A DNA stretch of 64,000 nucleotides from Methanoregula formicica SMSP. GTDB lineage: Archaea; Halobacteriota; Methanomicrobia; Methanomicrobiales; Methanospirillaceae. Location of the stretch: the NCBI RefSeq assembly GCF_000327485.1, contig NC_019943.1, positions 124,001 through 188,000 on the forward strand, read 5' to 3'. How positions within the stretch are numbered: position 1 is the first letter of the stretch; each line of letters opens with the position of its first letter. The notes below the pieces were generated by a model that was not told where the DNA came from, did not search any database, and was given only the letters and a program-made list of their open reading frames with translations. Shown piece after piece: positions 40,412 through 47,988 of the stretch. The position numbers and the translations under genes were made by a program.

Positions 40412-41349
40412 ATGCCTATACTATTGATCACGACAGCCCATAAAAACAGAGTACAGCAGGCAAGAGCTGCATACATCACGGTCACCGCCCGGACCGCTGA
40501 CAGGATATCCGCGCCCGCTTCATCAAGTGTCCGGTCACCGTCTCCGATTGTATAGATACCGGGTTTTTCAAACCGGGTGCCTGTCCCCCCTGCCATGGCT
40601 CCCATGATAATACCACCATTGAAACCCGGGCGCAGGTGGCCGTCGCGCTGCATCACCTGCCATGCCTTAGGTAATGTACCTTTAACGGCAAACCAGACCA
40701 AAAGGAGGAGGACAGTTACCCGTGCCGGGATGAAATTCATGATATCATCCATACGTGCAGCAAACCACCCGAGTCGTTCACGCTCATCCTTGTACCCGAG
40801 CATGGCATCCATGGTATTGATAGCCCGGCAGGCTGCGGCTCCCGGGAGGCCGAGAATGGTAAACCAGAAGAGGGGGGCGATGATACTATCGTTGAGATTT
40901 TCGGTCATGGACTCATAGCCTGCCGAGAGGATATGATCGCGGTCAAGGGCAGCAGTGTCCCGGGACACCAGGAGGCTGACTTTCTTCCGGCCCTTTTCCA
41001 TGCCCTCCTTTAGTGCCGAGACTACGGCAAGACTGTGTTCCTCAAGAGATCTCCAGGCAAAGCAAAATTTCAGGAGCACGGGAGCAAAGAGGAGATACAG
41101 GTACCAGGGGGCATAGAGAGAAATGAGGATGAATGGAATGCAAAACAGGAATACTGTCATCACCCAGAACAGGACTCCTGCAACACGCTGGATACTGGCC
41201 GGGTAACAACCCGGCTTCCCCCAGAATGCTATAAATGATCCAAGAAGGGCGACCGGATGATACCGGGAATGCGGATCACCCATGATCCGGTCAAGAACAA
41301 GTGCCGCGCAGAGGGCCGGGGCCGCTAGCGTTATTGCTGACGGTACCAT
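40408..41349 (-). CDS. cbiB: Adenosylcobinamide-phosphate synthase CbiB/CobD
   Basis: This 313-residue membrane enzyme attaches the aminopropanol phosphate arm in cobamide synthesis. Signatures are [21 protein letters not shown] near the N terminus, [43 protein letters not shown] and [12 protein letters not shown]. About five membrane helices are present. Its 5' end overlaps the gene for an unknown membrane protein by 19 bases. Methanogens need cobamides for methyl transfer and for the class II reductase encoded nearby. Confidence 0.94.
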   Translation of the reverse strand: MVPSAITLAAPALCAALVLDRIMGDPHSRYHPVALLGSFIAFWGKPGCYPASIQRVAGVLFWVMTVFLFCIPFILISLYAPWYLYLLFAPVLLKFCFAWRSLEEHSLAVVSALKEGMEKGRKKVSLLVSRDTAALDRDHILSAGYESMTENLNDSIIAPLFWFTILGLPGAAACRAINTMDAMLGYKDERERLGWFAARMDDIMNFIPARVTVLLLLVWFAVKGTLPKAWQVMQRDGHLRPGFNGGIIMGAMAGGTGTRFEKPGIYTIGDGDRTLDEAGADILSAVRAVTVMYAALACCTLFLWAVVINSIGI

Positions 41350-41897
41350 GTGTAGAGTGCCCCGACAATGAGCGTGATGAATGCCGCGATATTAAGGAAC
41401 TTTATCCCGGTATAGAACCAGGCGCAGTACAGGAAGAGCGCGACTCCCATCATGAGCATCAGGGGATGAGGCCGGCCGTGGGCAACCGGCTGGAGGGGAT
41501 ATTCCTCACGGATTGTCGGGCGCGATGCCTGCGAGGGCAGGATGCTAACCGGAATCTGTGCTTTCATCACACCGTAGCCCGAGATGATGTCAAGGTCGAA
41601 CGTGCCCGGGGGGCAGTCCATGAGGATGGGTATTGCAAGAGTCGATTCATCAACAACGTACAGGTTCTCATGAAAGAAACTGGTGAATGCCCCGGCATTG
41701 GATGCTGTGATCGTGATATGAATTGGCGCCCCGTGGTTCATAAACCGGATGCGGAGGAGACCCCCGGGCTCTGCAACAATCTTATCCCGAGGGACATCAA
41801 TGGAGTTGATACTGCTCCGGTTCAGATGAACCTCGTGCCCGGCATCACTCCCGTCAGTAGTAGATATCAGTGCTAAAAAAAAGAAGGGGATTGTCAT
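41331..41897 (-). CDS. Unknown membrane-anchored protein
   Basis: The 188-residue protein starts MTIPFFFLALIS, a possible short signal or anchor. A beta-rich region follows (VHLNRSSINSIDVP, RIRFMNHGAPIHITITAS, VDESTLAIPI, GTFDLDIISGYGVMKAQIPVSI) with the look of an Ig-like or cupredoxin-like sandwich. Two membrane helices end it (about residues 140-185). The conserved-looking NHGAPIHI element could be a family mark. I do not recognise a function. It lies 16 bases after the Trm112-like gene and overlaps cbiB, so it is embedded in the operon. Confidence 0.7.
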   Translation of the reverse strand: MTIPFFFLALISTTDGSDAGHEVHLNRSSINSIDVPRDKIVAEPGGLLRIRFMNHGAPIHITITASNAGAFTSFFHENLYVVDESTLAIPILMDCPPGTFDLDIISGYGVMKAQIPVSILPSQASRPTIREEYPLQPVAHGRPHPLMLMMGVALFLYCAWFYTGIKFLNIAAFITLIVGALYTWYRQQ

Positions 41898-41913
41898 GCC
41901 GGAACCTTCTCTA

Positions 41914-42093
41914 TCACGAACCCTGCTGAGGCAGGAGGTTGGGGATGCCCTCGTGGATTGGATAATCCACCCTGCAGGCAGCGCAGTGCAGGGTCCCTTC
42001 GAGAACTTCTTTTGCATCTTCTGCATCAATGTGAAGAGATAGATCCCCCTTGCAGACCGGGCAGCAGAGGATATCCATTAAAGAGCGTCTCAT
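41914..42093 (-). CDS. Trm112-like small zinc protein (59 residues)
   Basis: This short gene encodes a 59-residue protein, MRRSLMDILCCPVCKGDL at its start, then HCAACRVDYPIHEGIPNLLP. The CPxCK...CxxC...YPI..GIP.LLP pattern is that of Trm112/YcaR-type proteins. Archaeal Trm112 activates several RNA and protein methyltransferases by forming a heterodimer. The ATG at 42093 overlaps the purA stop by 4 bases. The start and stop, and the position in the operon, leave little doubt it is a real gene in spite of its size. Confidence 0.85.
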   Translation of the reverse strand: MRRSLMDILCCPVCKGDLSLHIDAEDAKEVLEGTLHCAACRVDYPIHEGIPNLLPQQGS

Positions 42094-43103
42094 TTCAGTT
42101 CATCCCGGATATCAATGATCTGGGTAATCTCCGGTCCGGTGGAGATCAGGGCAACGGGGCAACCAATGTCTTCCTCGGCCTGCTTGATGAAGTCTTTGGC
42201 CTTTTTGGTCAACTTCGTGTATTCAGTAATCCCGAAACAGTCCTTGTCTACCCGGTCGATCCCGGTAATGGCTGCCTGAGTACACCCGTTGATCATGGCC
42301 GAGTACCGGGCCATATCGCCATCCCAGCCACCGATACGGCGCTTGCGGTGGGTTACGGTGCCGAACTCCTGGATTCCCATGGCATCGGACTTCTCGGCCG
42401 GCATCTCGGTGGAGAACGGCCCTTCCCCGACACGAGTGGGATATGCCTTAAAGACAACGACAACATCATCGATCCTTGTCGGCCCGACACCGTTGTCTGC
42501 GGCAATCTGGGATGCTGAAGTATCCTTGCTGGTCACGAAGGGGTATGTCCCATAATACAGGGAGATTCCAAATCCCTGTGTGCCTTCGAGAAGCACGTTC
42601 TGCTTCTGTTTCAGGGCATCGTCGATTGCTTTTGGCACATCAAGCAGGTATTCGGCAAGTTCTGGAACATCCTTTGCCTGCGGGGAGGTGCGCATGACCC
42701 GGTCGGAGTTTGCCGGCCCGCAGCCGGATCCAGTGCTGCCAATCTTCTTCGCCAAATGAGCACTCCCCTTGTCCCGGGCAATATGGTCTTCTGTTATGAT
42801 GCCGCAACGCTTATCGACAAAGACGCGGCCCCTGACACCCAGTGTCTCGACTTCGTGTTTCAGGACCCGGGGGTCGACAAGGACCCCGCTGCCGATGCAC
42901 AGCTTCGCATCTTTATAGACAAAACCGGACGGAACCATACGGACTCCGTATTCCTTGGTTCCAACCTGGACAGTGTGCCCGGCATTCGGGCCCACACCAC
43001 CACGGGAGATGATTGTGGGTCTGTCCTTATGGGCAATATGGGCAACAACCTTGCCCTTCCCCTCATCCCCGAAAAATCCACCAACGATGATTGTACAACT
43101 CAT
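42090..43103 (-). CDS. purA: Adenylosuccinate synthetase
   Basis: PurA joins IMP and aspartate with GTP in AMP synthesis. The 337-residue protein has the GGFFGDEGKGKV P-loop-like start, GGVGPNAGHTV, VLLEGTQGFGISLYYG and TVTHRKRRIGGWD. It is about 90 residues shorter than bacterial PurA, as is typical in archaea. The start is ATG 43103; a TATA-like AGTTTATTGG lies just upstream near 43135. It is the first gene of the six-gene purA-pdxT operon. Confidence 0.95.
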   Translation of the reverse strand: MSCTIIVGGFFGDEGKGKVVAHIAHKDRPTIISRGGVGPNAGHTVQVGTKEYGVRMVPSGFVYKDAKLCIGSGVLVDPRVLKHEVETLGVRGRVFVDKRCGIITEDHIARDKGSAHLAKKIGSTGSGCGPANSDRVMRTSPQAKDVPELAEYLLDVPKAIDDALKQKQNVLLEGTQGFGISLYYGTYPFVTSKDTSASQIAADNGVGPTRIDDVVVVFKAYPTRVGEGPFSTEMPAEKSDAMGIQEFGTVTHRKRRIGGWDGDMARYSAMINGCTQAAITGIDRVDKDCFGITEYTKLTKKAKDFIKQAEEDIGCPVALISTGPEITQIIDIRDELK

Positions 43104-43174
43104 TCTGTTTCATGTAGTATTGTGCGAGTTTCCCAATAAACTATTCCCTGAGACAGAAGTCCGATTATTGAGTA

Positions 43175-43191
43175 TTTTTTTAAAAAAGGGG
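43175..43191 (-). terminator. T/A tract between the aminotransferase gene and purA
   Basis: The plus strand reads seven T, six A and four G. On the minus strand this is CCCC followed by six T, a likely transcription stop for the orc1-lrp-aminotransferase operon. The same 17 bases occur in the origin region at 46285-46301. Confidence 0.45.
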
Positions 43192-43212
43192 AGTGTTGTG
43201 CGAAGCTTTCCC

Positions 43213-44373
43213 TTATTTCAGACTCTGGAGGAACCGGTCCATACGCTCAATCGCCACACCAAGGTCCTTCCTCGAAACGGCATAGGCGCACCGCAGGTGT
43301 CCCTCGCCACCGGGGCCAAAAACACTACCGGGGACAACAGCAACCTTTTGTTCCATTAAGAGGCGCTCGGCAAATTCCGTGTCAGATAGTCCTGTTTTCT
43401 CAACAGACGGGAATGCATAGAACGCTCCTTCCGGCACGTGGCAGGGAAGGCCGATGCGGTTGAGTCCGGCCACGAACAGGTTGCGGCGGAGACGGTACTC
43501 GTTTACCATGCTGTTCTTGTCCTCCTCAGCCGACCGGAGTGCTTCGAGAGCCCCCACCTGCCCCATAACGGGTGCGCAGAGCATCACATACTGGTGGATC
43601 TTCAGTGCCGCATCGCAGAGTTCTTTTGGCGCGCAGAGATACCCGATCCGCCATCCGGTCATGGCATATGCCTTGGAAAATCCGTTTAAGGTGATCGTCC
43701 GTTCCCAGAGATCGCCAACCGTTGCCGCAACGCAGTGGCTCCCCTCATAGGTCAGCTCTGCATAGACCTCATCGCTGATGAGGAGGAGATCGTGGTCGGC
43801 GATAATGTCCGCGACAGCGATGAGGTCGCTCTTCGTCATAACCCCCCCGGTCGGGTTGTTCGGGAAGTTTATGACCAGCGCTTTCGTTTTCGGGGTTATC
43901 AGCTCAGCAAGGGTGTCCGGGTTGATCTTGAAGTGATCCTTCTCCATACAACGGAGCGGGACCGGTGTCCCTCCCGCAAGGGTGACGCAAGGTGCATACG
44001 AGACATAGCTGGGCTGCGAGATGATGATCTCATCACCCGGATCGGTAATCGCCCGGATAGCAATATCGAGCGCTTCTGATACCCCGGTCGTGATGACCAT
44101 CTCGTTATTGCTGTCATAGCTCACGCCATAGTGCCGGTCTAGATACTGCGAGAGGGTGTCCCGAAGGGCCTGGAGCCCGCGGTTCGAGGTATATGACGTC
44201 CCTCCTTGTTCAATTGAGTAGATACTCGATTCGCAGATGTTCCAAGGGGTGTTGAAATCCGGTTCTCCTACCCCGAGGGAGACCACATCATCCATGGTCA
44301 GAACAAGGTCGAAGAACTTCCTTATCCCCGATGGGGGGATCTCCTGCGTGCGCTGTGAGACAAAATTCCGCAT
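43213..44373 (-). CDS. Class I/II PLP-dependent aminotransferase
   Basis: The 386-residue protein is a fold-type I aminotransferase. It has VSLGVGEPDFNTP at the N terminus, YTSNRGLQALR, NFPNNPTGG, SDEVYAEL, and the PLP lysine in GFSKAYAMTGWRIGY. A C-terminal arginine is in GEGHLRCAYAVS. Aspartate or aromatic amino acids are the likely substrates. It lies 9 bases downstream of the Lrp/AsnC regulator, which may control it. ATG 44373 follows AGGTGCAAGG. Confidence 0.9.
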   Translation of the reverse strand: MRNFVSQRTQEIPPSGIRKFFDLVLTMDDVVSLGVGEPDFNTPWNICESSIYSIEQGGTSYTSNRGLQALRDTLSQYLDRHYGVSYDSNNEMVITTGVSEALDIAIRAITDPGDEIIISQPSYVSYAPCVTLAGGTPVPLRCMEKDHFKINPDTLAELITPKTKALVINFPNNPTGGVMTKSDLIAVADIIADHDLLLISDEVYAELTYEGSHCVAATVGDLWERTITLNGFSKAYAMTGWRIGYLCAPKELCDAALKIHQYVMLCAPVMGQVGALEALRSAEEDKNSMVNEYRLRRNLFVAGLNRIGLPCHVPEGAFYAFPSVEKTGLSDTEFAERLLMEQKVAVVPGSVFGPGGEGHLRCAYAVSRKDLGVAIERMDRFLQSLK

Positions 44374-44382
44374 CCTTGCACC

Positions 44383-44877
44383 TCACGGGCTGTAAGGAAG
44401 TCGTTCCGTTTCTGGCTGTTCAAAGAACGCATTGCCATTCTCCTTGTACGACTTCATGATGATGTGTGTTGCTGTCTCCCTTATCCGGTCCATGGGTGCG
44501 ACATGCTCGGAGACAAACCGTGAGACTTCCTGCATATCTTTACCGCTTACAATGAGCTGGAGGTCGTACGTACCCGTGATAAGGCGTAGGCTCCTGACCT
44601 GCCGGAACCGCGAGAGGCGTTCGGCTATACGATCGTACCCGAAATCACGCTCGGGGCTCACTTTCAGCTCGATGATGGCCGAGACCTCGCCGTTTCCGGC
44701 TTTTTCCCAGTTGACTACCGTTGAGTAGCGTTTGATGACCTGGGCGGCTTCAAGGGCCCCGATACGGCGTGCAACCTCGGCTGCGGCGAGGCTGGTCATG
44801 GTCGCTAATTCTTCTGTCGACAGCCGGCTGTTCTCCTCCAGGATGCGGAGGAGCTCGAGATCCTTTTCATCCGTCAT
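44383..44877 (-). CDS. Lrp/AsnC family transcriptional regulator
   Basis: The 164-residue protein has a short N-terminal HTH (about residues 3-60: LDLLRILEENSRLSTEELA-like pattern, LAAAEVARRIGALE) and a C-terminal RAM/AsnC ligand domain (VSAIIELKV, SLRLITGTYDLQLIVSG). Such proteins sense amino acids. It starts 3 bases after the orc1 stop with the ribosome site AGGTGA inside the end of orc1. It precedes the aminotransferase gene. Cotranscription with orc1 is likely. Confidence 0.9.
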   Translation of the reverse strand: MTDEKDLELLRILEENSRLSTEELATMTSLAAAEVARRIGALEAAQVIKRYSTVVNWEKAGNGEVSAIIELKVSPERDFGYDRIAERLSRFRQVRSLRLITGTYDLQLIVSGKDMQEVSRFVSEHVAPMDRIRETATHIIMKSYKENGNAFFEQPETERLPYSP

Positions 44878-44880
44878 AAT

Positions 44881-46176
44881 TCACCTGAACCAAGTCTTGA
44901 GCCACTTGGCTTCCATCTGGGAGACATCGAGATCTTTTAGTCCATTGAGGCGCGAGTCCTTTAGGACGACTTCGCGGATTTTGCCCGTGTTGGCATCGAA
45001 CCACATCTCCTTAGTCCTGCCGTACCGCCCGCGGCTCACGACCCGGGTGTTGATAACGCCGAGCATGTTCAGCTCAGAGATCAGGTCGGTAATCCTCCGG
45101 TGGGTGAGCACATCGAGCTCGATGGACGGGGCGATGTCCTGGTATATACGTGAGACTTCCCCGCTCGTAAAGATATTCTGTCCCAGCTGTTCCAGGATAA
45201 GCATCGAATAGAGAATCAGCTTGCTTTGCGTTGGGAGTGTGGCGATACATTCGATCATGCTGTCCGTCTCGATCTTGGCCTGCGCCTGCTTGACGTGCCC
45301 TTCCGTCACCTGCTTGGACTCCTCATCCCGGTCGGCGAGTTCCCCGGAGATCCGGAAAAGGTCGAGTGCCCGCCGTGCATCGCCATGCTCCTGGGCGGCG
45401 AGCGCTGCACAGAGCGGAATGACGCCTTCTGCTATTGCTCCGGTGACAAATGCCTGTTCGGCACGCTGGGCAAGGATATCGACCAGCTGAGGTGCGTTGT
45501 AGGGAGGGAATACAATCTCTTCTTCAGAGAGGGATGAAAGAACGCGGGGATCCAGGAAGTCCTTGAAGCTCAGGTCGTTGGAGATCCCGATGATAGATAC
45601 CTTGGAACTTTTAAGGTCGGCATTGATCCGTGTGAGATTGTAGAGCGTGTCATCGCCACTCTTCTTCACGAGTTTATCGATCTCGTCCAGGACGATGACA
45701 AGAACCCCACCACCAGCCTCAAGCTGGTTCTTCAGTTCTGCGTATACCTGATCGGTCGGCCACCCGGTCATCGGGATGTGGGTCCGGGTTTTGTCGCTTG
45801 ACATCTCATCGACCACATCGAGGCATTTGGCGATCTGGGCCAGGACCCGGTACTGAGTGTCGATCACTTCACAATTCAAGTGCACAATCCTACAAAGCGT
45901 CCCCATCTTGCTGCTTGCCTTCTCCAGTTCTGAGCCGACATACCGGACACAAGCGGTCTTACCAGTTCCGGTCTTTCCATAGATGAGAATATTGGAGGGG
46001 GTCTCATTTCGTAGAGATGGGGCAAGAATCGAGGCAACCTCATCAATCTGGGGTTTCCTGTGCGGGAGGATCTGGGGGCGATAGGAGTGCCGCAATACTT
46101 CCCGGTCCTTGAAAATGCGGTTATTGGTGAGATATTTTTTGAATAGTCCCGTTGAGGGGTCATCTGTTTCCGGCAT
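44881..46176 (-). CDS. cdc6: Origin-binding initiator Orc1/Cdc6
   Basis: This 431-residue AAA+ protein binds origin repeats and loads the MCM helicase. Motifs are Walker A GKTGTGKTACVRYVG, Walker B VLVIVLDEIDKL, sensor 1 IIGISNDLSF, and the ARRALDL sensor 2 arginines, followed by a C-terminal winged helix (about 340-430; HRRITDLISELNMLGVINT). ATG 46176 is chosen because the AAA+ protein starts a few residues later with FKKYLTNNRIF; the frame is open farther upstream, across the promoter. A perfect TTTATAAA box lies about 65 bases upstream, partly overlapped by an ORB element. Confidence 0.95.
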   Translation of the reverse strand: MPETDDPSTGLFKKYLTNNRIFKDREVLRHSYRPQILPHRKPQIDEVASILAPSLRNETPSNILIYGKTGTGKTACVRYVGSELEKASSKMGTLCRIVHLNCEVIDTQYRVLAQIAKCLDVVDEMSSDKTRTHIPMTGWPTDQVYAELKNQLEAGGGVLVIVLDEIDKLVKKSGDDTLYNLTRINADLKSSKVSIIGISNDLSFKDFLDPRVLSSLSEEEIVFPPYNAPQLVDILAQRAEQAFVTGAIAEGVIPLCAALAAQEHGDARRALDLFRISGELADRDEESKQVTEGHVKQAQAKIETDSMIECIATLPTQSKLILYSMLILEQLGQNIFTSGEVSRIYQDIAPSIELDVLTHRRITDLISELNMLGVINTRVVSRGRYGRTKEMWFDANTGKIREVVLKDSRLNGLKDLDVSQMEAKWLKTWFR

Positions 46177-46238
46177 AGTCACACTGAGGAGCTGAGGATT
46201 AGTGGGTTGAGAGTAAATAACGATCGGTTTGTCTGACC

Positions 46239-46248
46239 GTTTATAAAC
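46239..46248 (-). promoter_or_regulatory. TATA box of orc1/cdc6
   Basis: The palindrome GTTTATAAAC fits the archaeal TATA box and lies about 65 bases upstream of the orc1 ATG, giving a leader of about 40 bases. The BRE position just upstream of it lies inside the ORB element at 46247-46267. Confidence 0.65.
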
Positions 46249-46267
46249 CCCTCTATTTCCCATGGAG
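46247..46267 (-). promoter_or_regulatory. ORB element 1 (overlaps orc1 promoter)
   Basis: Minus strand CTCCATGGGAAATAGAGGGG followed by T. It keeps the TGGGAAATA-AGGGGT form of the origin recognition box and touches the orc1 TATA box. Confidence 0.7.
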
Positions 46268-46431
46268 ATCGCACGATTATCTGTTTTTTTTAAAAAAGGG
46301 GTAAAATATGCGCATATCATTTTGACTTCTTTTTTTCATTTTACATACGGTTGCCTTGCCACTATTGACTTCGACTTTCACTTCGATATTGCCCAGCAAC
46401 GCGGCACAAGGTTTAATATGCTAGTGGGGGA

Positions 46432-46453
46432 GACCCCTTTATTTCCTGTGGAA
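46432..46453 (-). promoter_or_regulatory. ORB element 2
   Basis: Minus strand TTCCACAGGAAATAAAGGGG followed by TC. It is the best match to the archaeal ORB in the window and lies on the left border of the AT-rich stretch, in inverted orientation to element 3. Confidence 0.78.
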
Positions 46454-46619
46454 TGAAAATAACATCAACAGATACTCTGTTGATATTTTCAAAATAATAG
46501 CTATTTTTATGTATATCTTTAATACTATATAAATTGTATGAAATGATATTGGCTTACTTTCAATTCGAATCAAAGTATCAGCCGGAATCATGGAAACAGA
46601 CCGGACCTGCCGGAGACAA

Positions 46620-46641
46620 TTCCAGAAGAAACAAAGGGGTC
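46620..46641 (+). promoter_or_regulatory. ORB element 3
   Basis: Plus strand TTCCAGAAGAAACAAAGGGG followed by TC. It sits on the right border of the AT-rich stretch and points opposite to element 2. Confidence 0.72.
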
Positions 46642-46900
46642 TCTGTTGCCGAAGAACCAGCACAACAGATGACAAATGAATTACCGTTTCTGGTAAACCC
46701 CTACGCAAAACCCCTCAAAAAACAGGAAAAAGCACGAGAATTACATATACCCCTGCAAATCTGGACGCTTATTTGTTGGATGGGAATCAAGAAAGGGGGC
46801 TATTAGCAACCCCCTCATGAAAGAATAACAGGAAGCATTGGTCAATCTTCCAACCTATTACAGAATTCTCTTAATCCGGGACAGATAACATCACAGTATT

Positions 46901-47389
46901 ATGAACCACGCCCATACCCGGCCTCTTGAAATTTCTGCTGCCATCATCACGGTCTCCACAACAAGAACCCGAGAGATCGATACCAGCGGAAGAGCTATCG
47001 AGCAGATCCTCAGGGAGAACAATATTCCGGTTACGTATTACACCATTGTTCCCGACCGGATTGGAAATATCCGGGATGCCTGGTACCTTGCCATGAAACA
47101 GGCGAACTGCATTATCTTTAATGGAGGAACCGGTCTGACCCATGATGATTGTACGATAGAGGCGATCTCGCCACTCCTGGAAAAGCGGATTGAAGGTTTT
47201 GGCGAGTTTTTCCGTATGAAGAGCATCCAGCAGATCGGCATGGCAGCGATGCTCTCCCGTGCGGTAGCCGGCACCTGTAAGGGAAAGGCGGTTTTCTGCA
47301 TTCCCGGATCAACTCCTGCGGTAACCCTTGCAACAACAGAACTAATCGTCCCTGAGATTGCCCATATCCTCTCGCACGGAAATCTGTAA
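46901..47389 (+). CDS. moaB: MoaB/MogA family molybdopterin biosynthesis protein
   Basis: The 162-residue protein has the MoaB/MogA fold: ISAAIITVSTTRTREIDTSG, the TIVPDRIGNI segment, the substrate-binding FNGGTGLTHDDCTIEA and the FCIPGSTPAV loop. It adenylylates molybdopterin for molybdenum or tungsten cofactor, which formylmethanofuran and formate dehydrogenases need in methanogens. The gene stands alone on the right side of the origin, and converges with cgi121. Confidence 0.92.
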   Translation: MNHAHTRPLEISAAIITVSTTRTREIDTSGRAIEQILRENNIPVTYYTIVPDRIGNIRDAWYLAMKQANCIIFNGGTGLTHDDCTIEAISPLLEKRIEGFGEFFRMKSIQQIGMAAMLSRAVAGTCKGKAVFCIPGSTPAVTLATTELIVPEIAHILSHGNL

Positions 47390-47456
47390 GTGGGATCGGT
47401 CCGGGGAAAATGATCTGATGAAGGAGAAAGACAGACCGTGAAGCGGCAAGATACCA

Positions 47457-47984
47457 CTATCGCTGGACTTCAAGGAGGGCAACCCGCTCCAGGACGAGGT
47501 CGACAATTTTTTCCGGGTTGTCAAGAGTGCCAAGCTCTTCGGAGGTTATCCCGAAAATTTTCATGAGACCGTCACGTTTTTCCCCATCTATTGTATCTTG
47601 TCCCGTCCCGTCGGTAAATGAAACGTCTGCACTCAGGGCATCCCAGATCCCCGAGGAGAGTGGATAACAGCAGACCCACAGGTGATTCTCTCCGTCGTGG
47701 ATACCGAAGGATGCAGCAACATTGCATTGCCGCGATCCTGCAGCATACAACAGAGCCTCCATCTCGAGGGTATTGGATATGGCCGCGCCCTTTCTGCACG
47801 AGCGGACCGCATAACGCAACGCTGCCTCTGCATGGCGCTTTCCGGCGAGTATATCGGCATTAAAACAAATGAGGTGCGTACTGAACTGCTTTGCGATTTC
47901 CCGGAGCCGGCTGAGAAAGGATGGCACGTCAGCAATCCAGCACGTGGCCGCCCGGATCTCACAAGTCCTGGTATCTCCGTTCAT
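47457..47984 (-). CDS. cgi121: KEOPS complex subunit Cgi121
   Basis: This 175-residue protein is the archaeal Cgi121, the KEOPS subunit that binds tRNA for the N6-threonylcarbamoyl-adenosine modification. Family cues are CEIRAATCWIADVPSFLSRL, LICFNADILAGKRHAEAALRYA, NTLEMEALLYAAGSRQ and AASFGIHDG. It starts at ATG 47984, 4 bases after the hel308 stop. The hel308-cgi121 pairing suggests cotranscription. Confidence 0.85.
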   Translation of the reverse strand: MNGDTRTCEIRAATCWIADVPSFLSRLREIAKQFSTHLICFNADILAGKRHAEAALRYAVRSCRKGAAISNTLEMEALLYAAGSRQCNVAASFGIHDGENHLWVCCYPLSSGIWDALSADVSFTDGTGQDTIDGEKRDGLMKIFGITSEELGTLDNPEKIVDLVLERVALLEVQR

Positions 47985-47988
47985 GCAG

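Larger units (their letters stand above)
46177..46900. other. Candidate replication origin (oriC) with ORB elements and AT-rich unwinding region
   Basis: This 724-base gap next to orc1/cdc6 contains no credible gene. It has three ORB-like elements with the GGAAATA(A/G)AGGGGT or GAAACAAAGGGGT core: 46247-46267 and 46432-46453 on the minus strand, and 46620-46641 on the plus strand. Between the latter two, 46454-46560 is very AT-rich and includes the perfect inverted repeat ATCAACAG-ATACT-CTGTTGAT (46464-46484). Inverted ORBs around an AT-rich unwinding element beside orc1/cdc6 are the standard archaeal origin layout. Several partial ACCCCT motifs lie at 46700-46760. Confidence 0.8.

Noticed and set aside
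46534-46806. A 90-codon open frame on the plus strand inside the origin region
   Set aside because: It runs straight through ORB element 3, has no ribosome binding site or recognisable domain, and starts in the AT-rich core. Chance opening is more likely.
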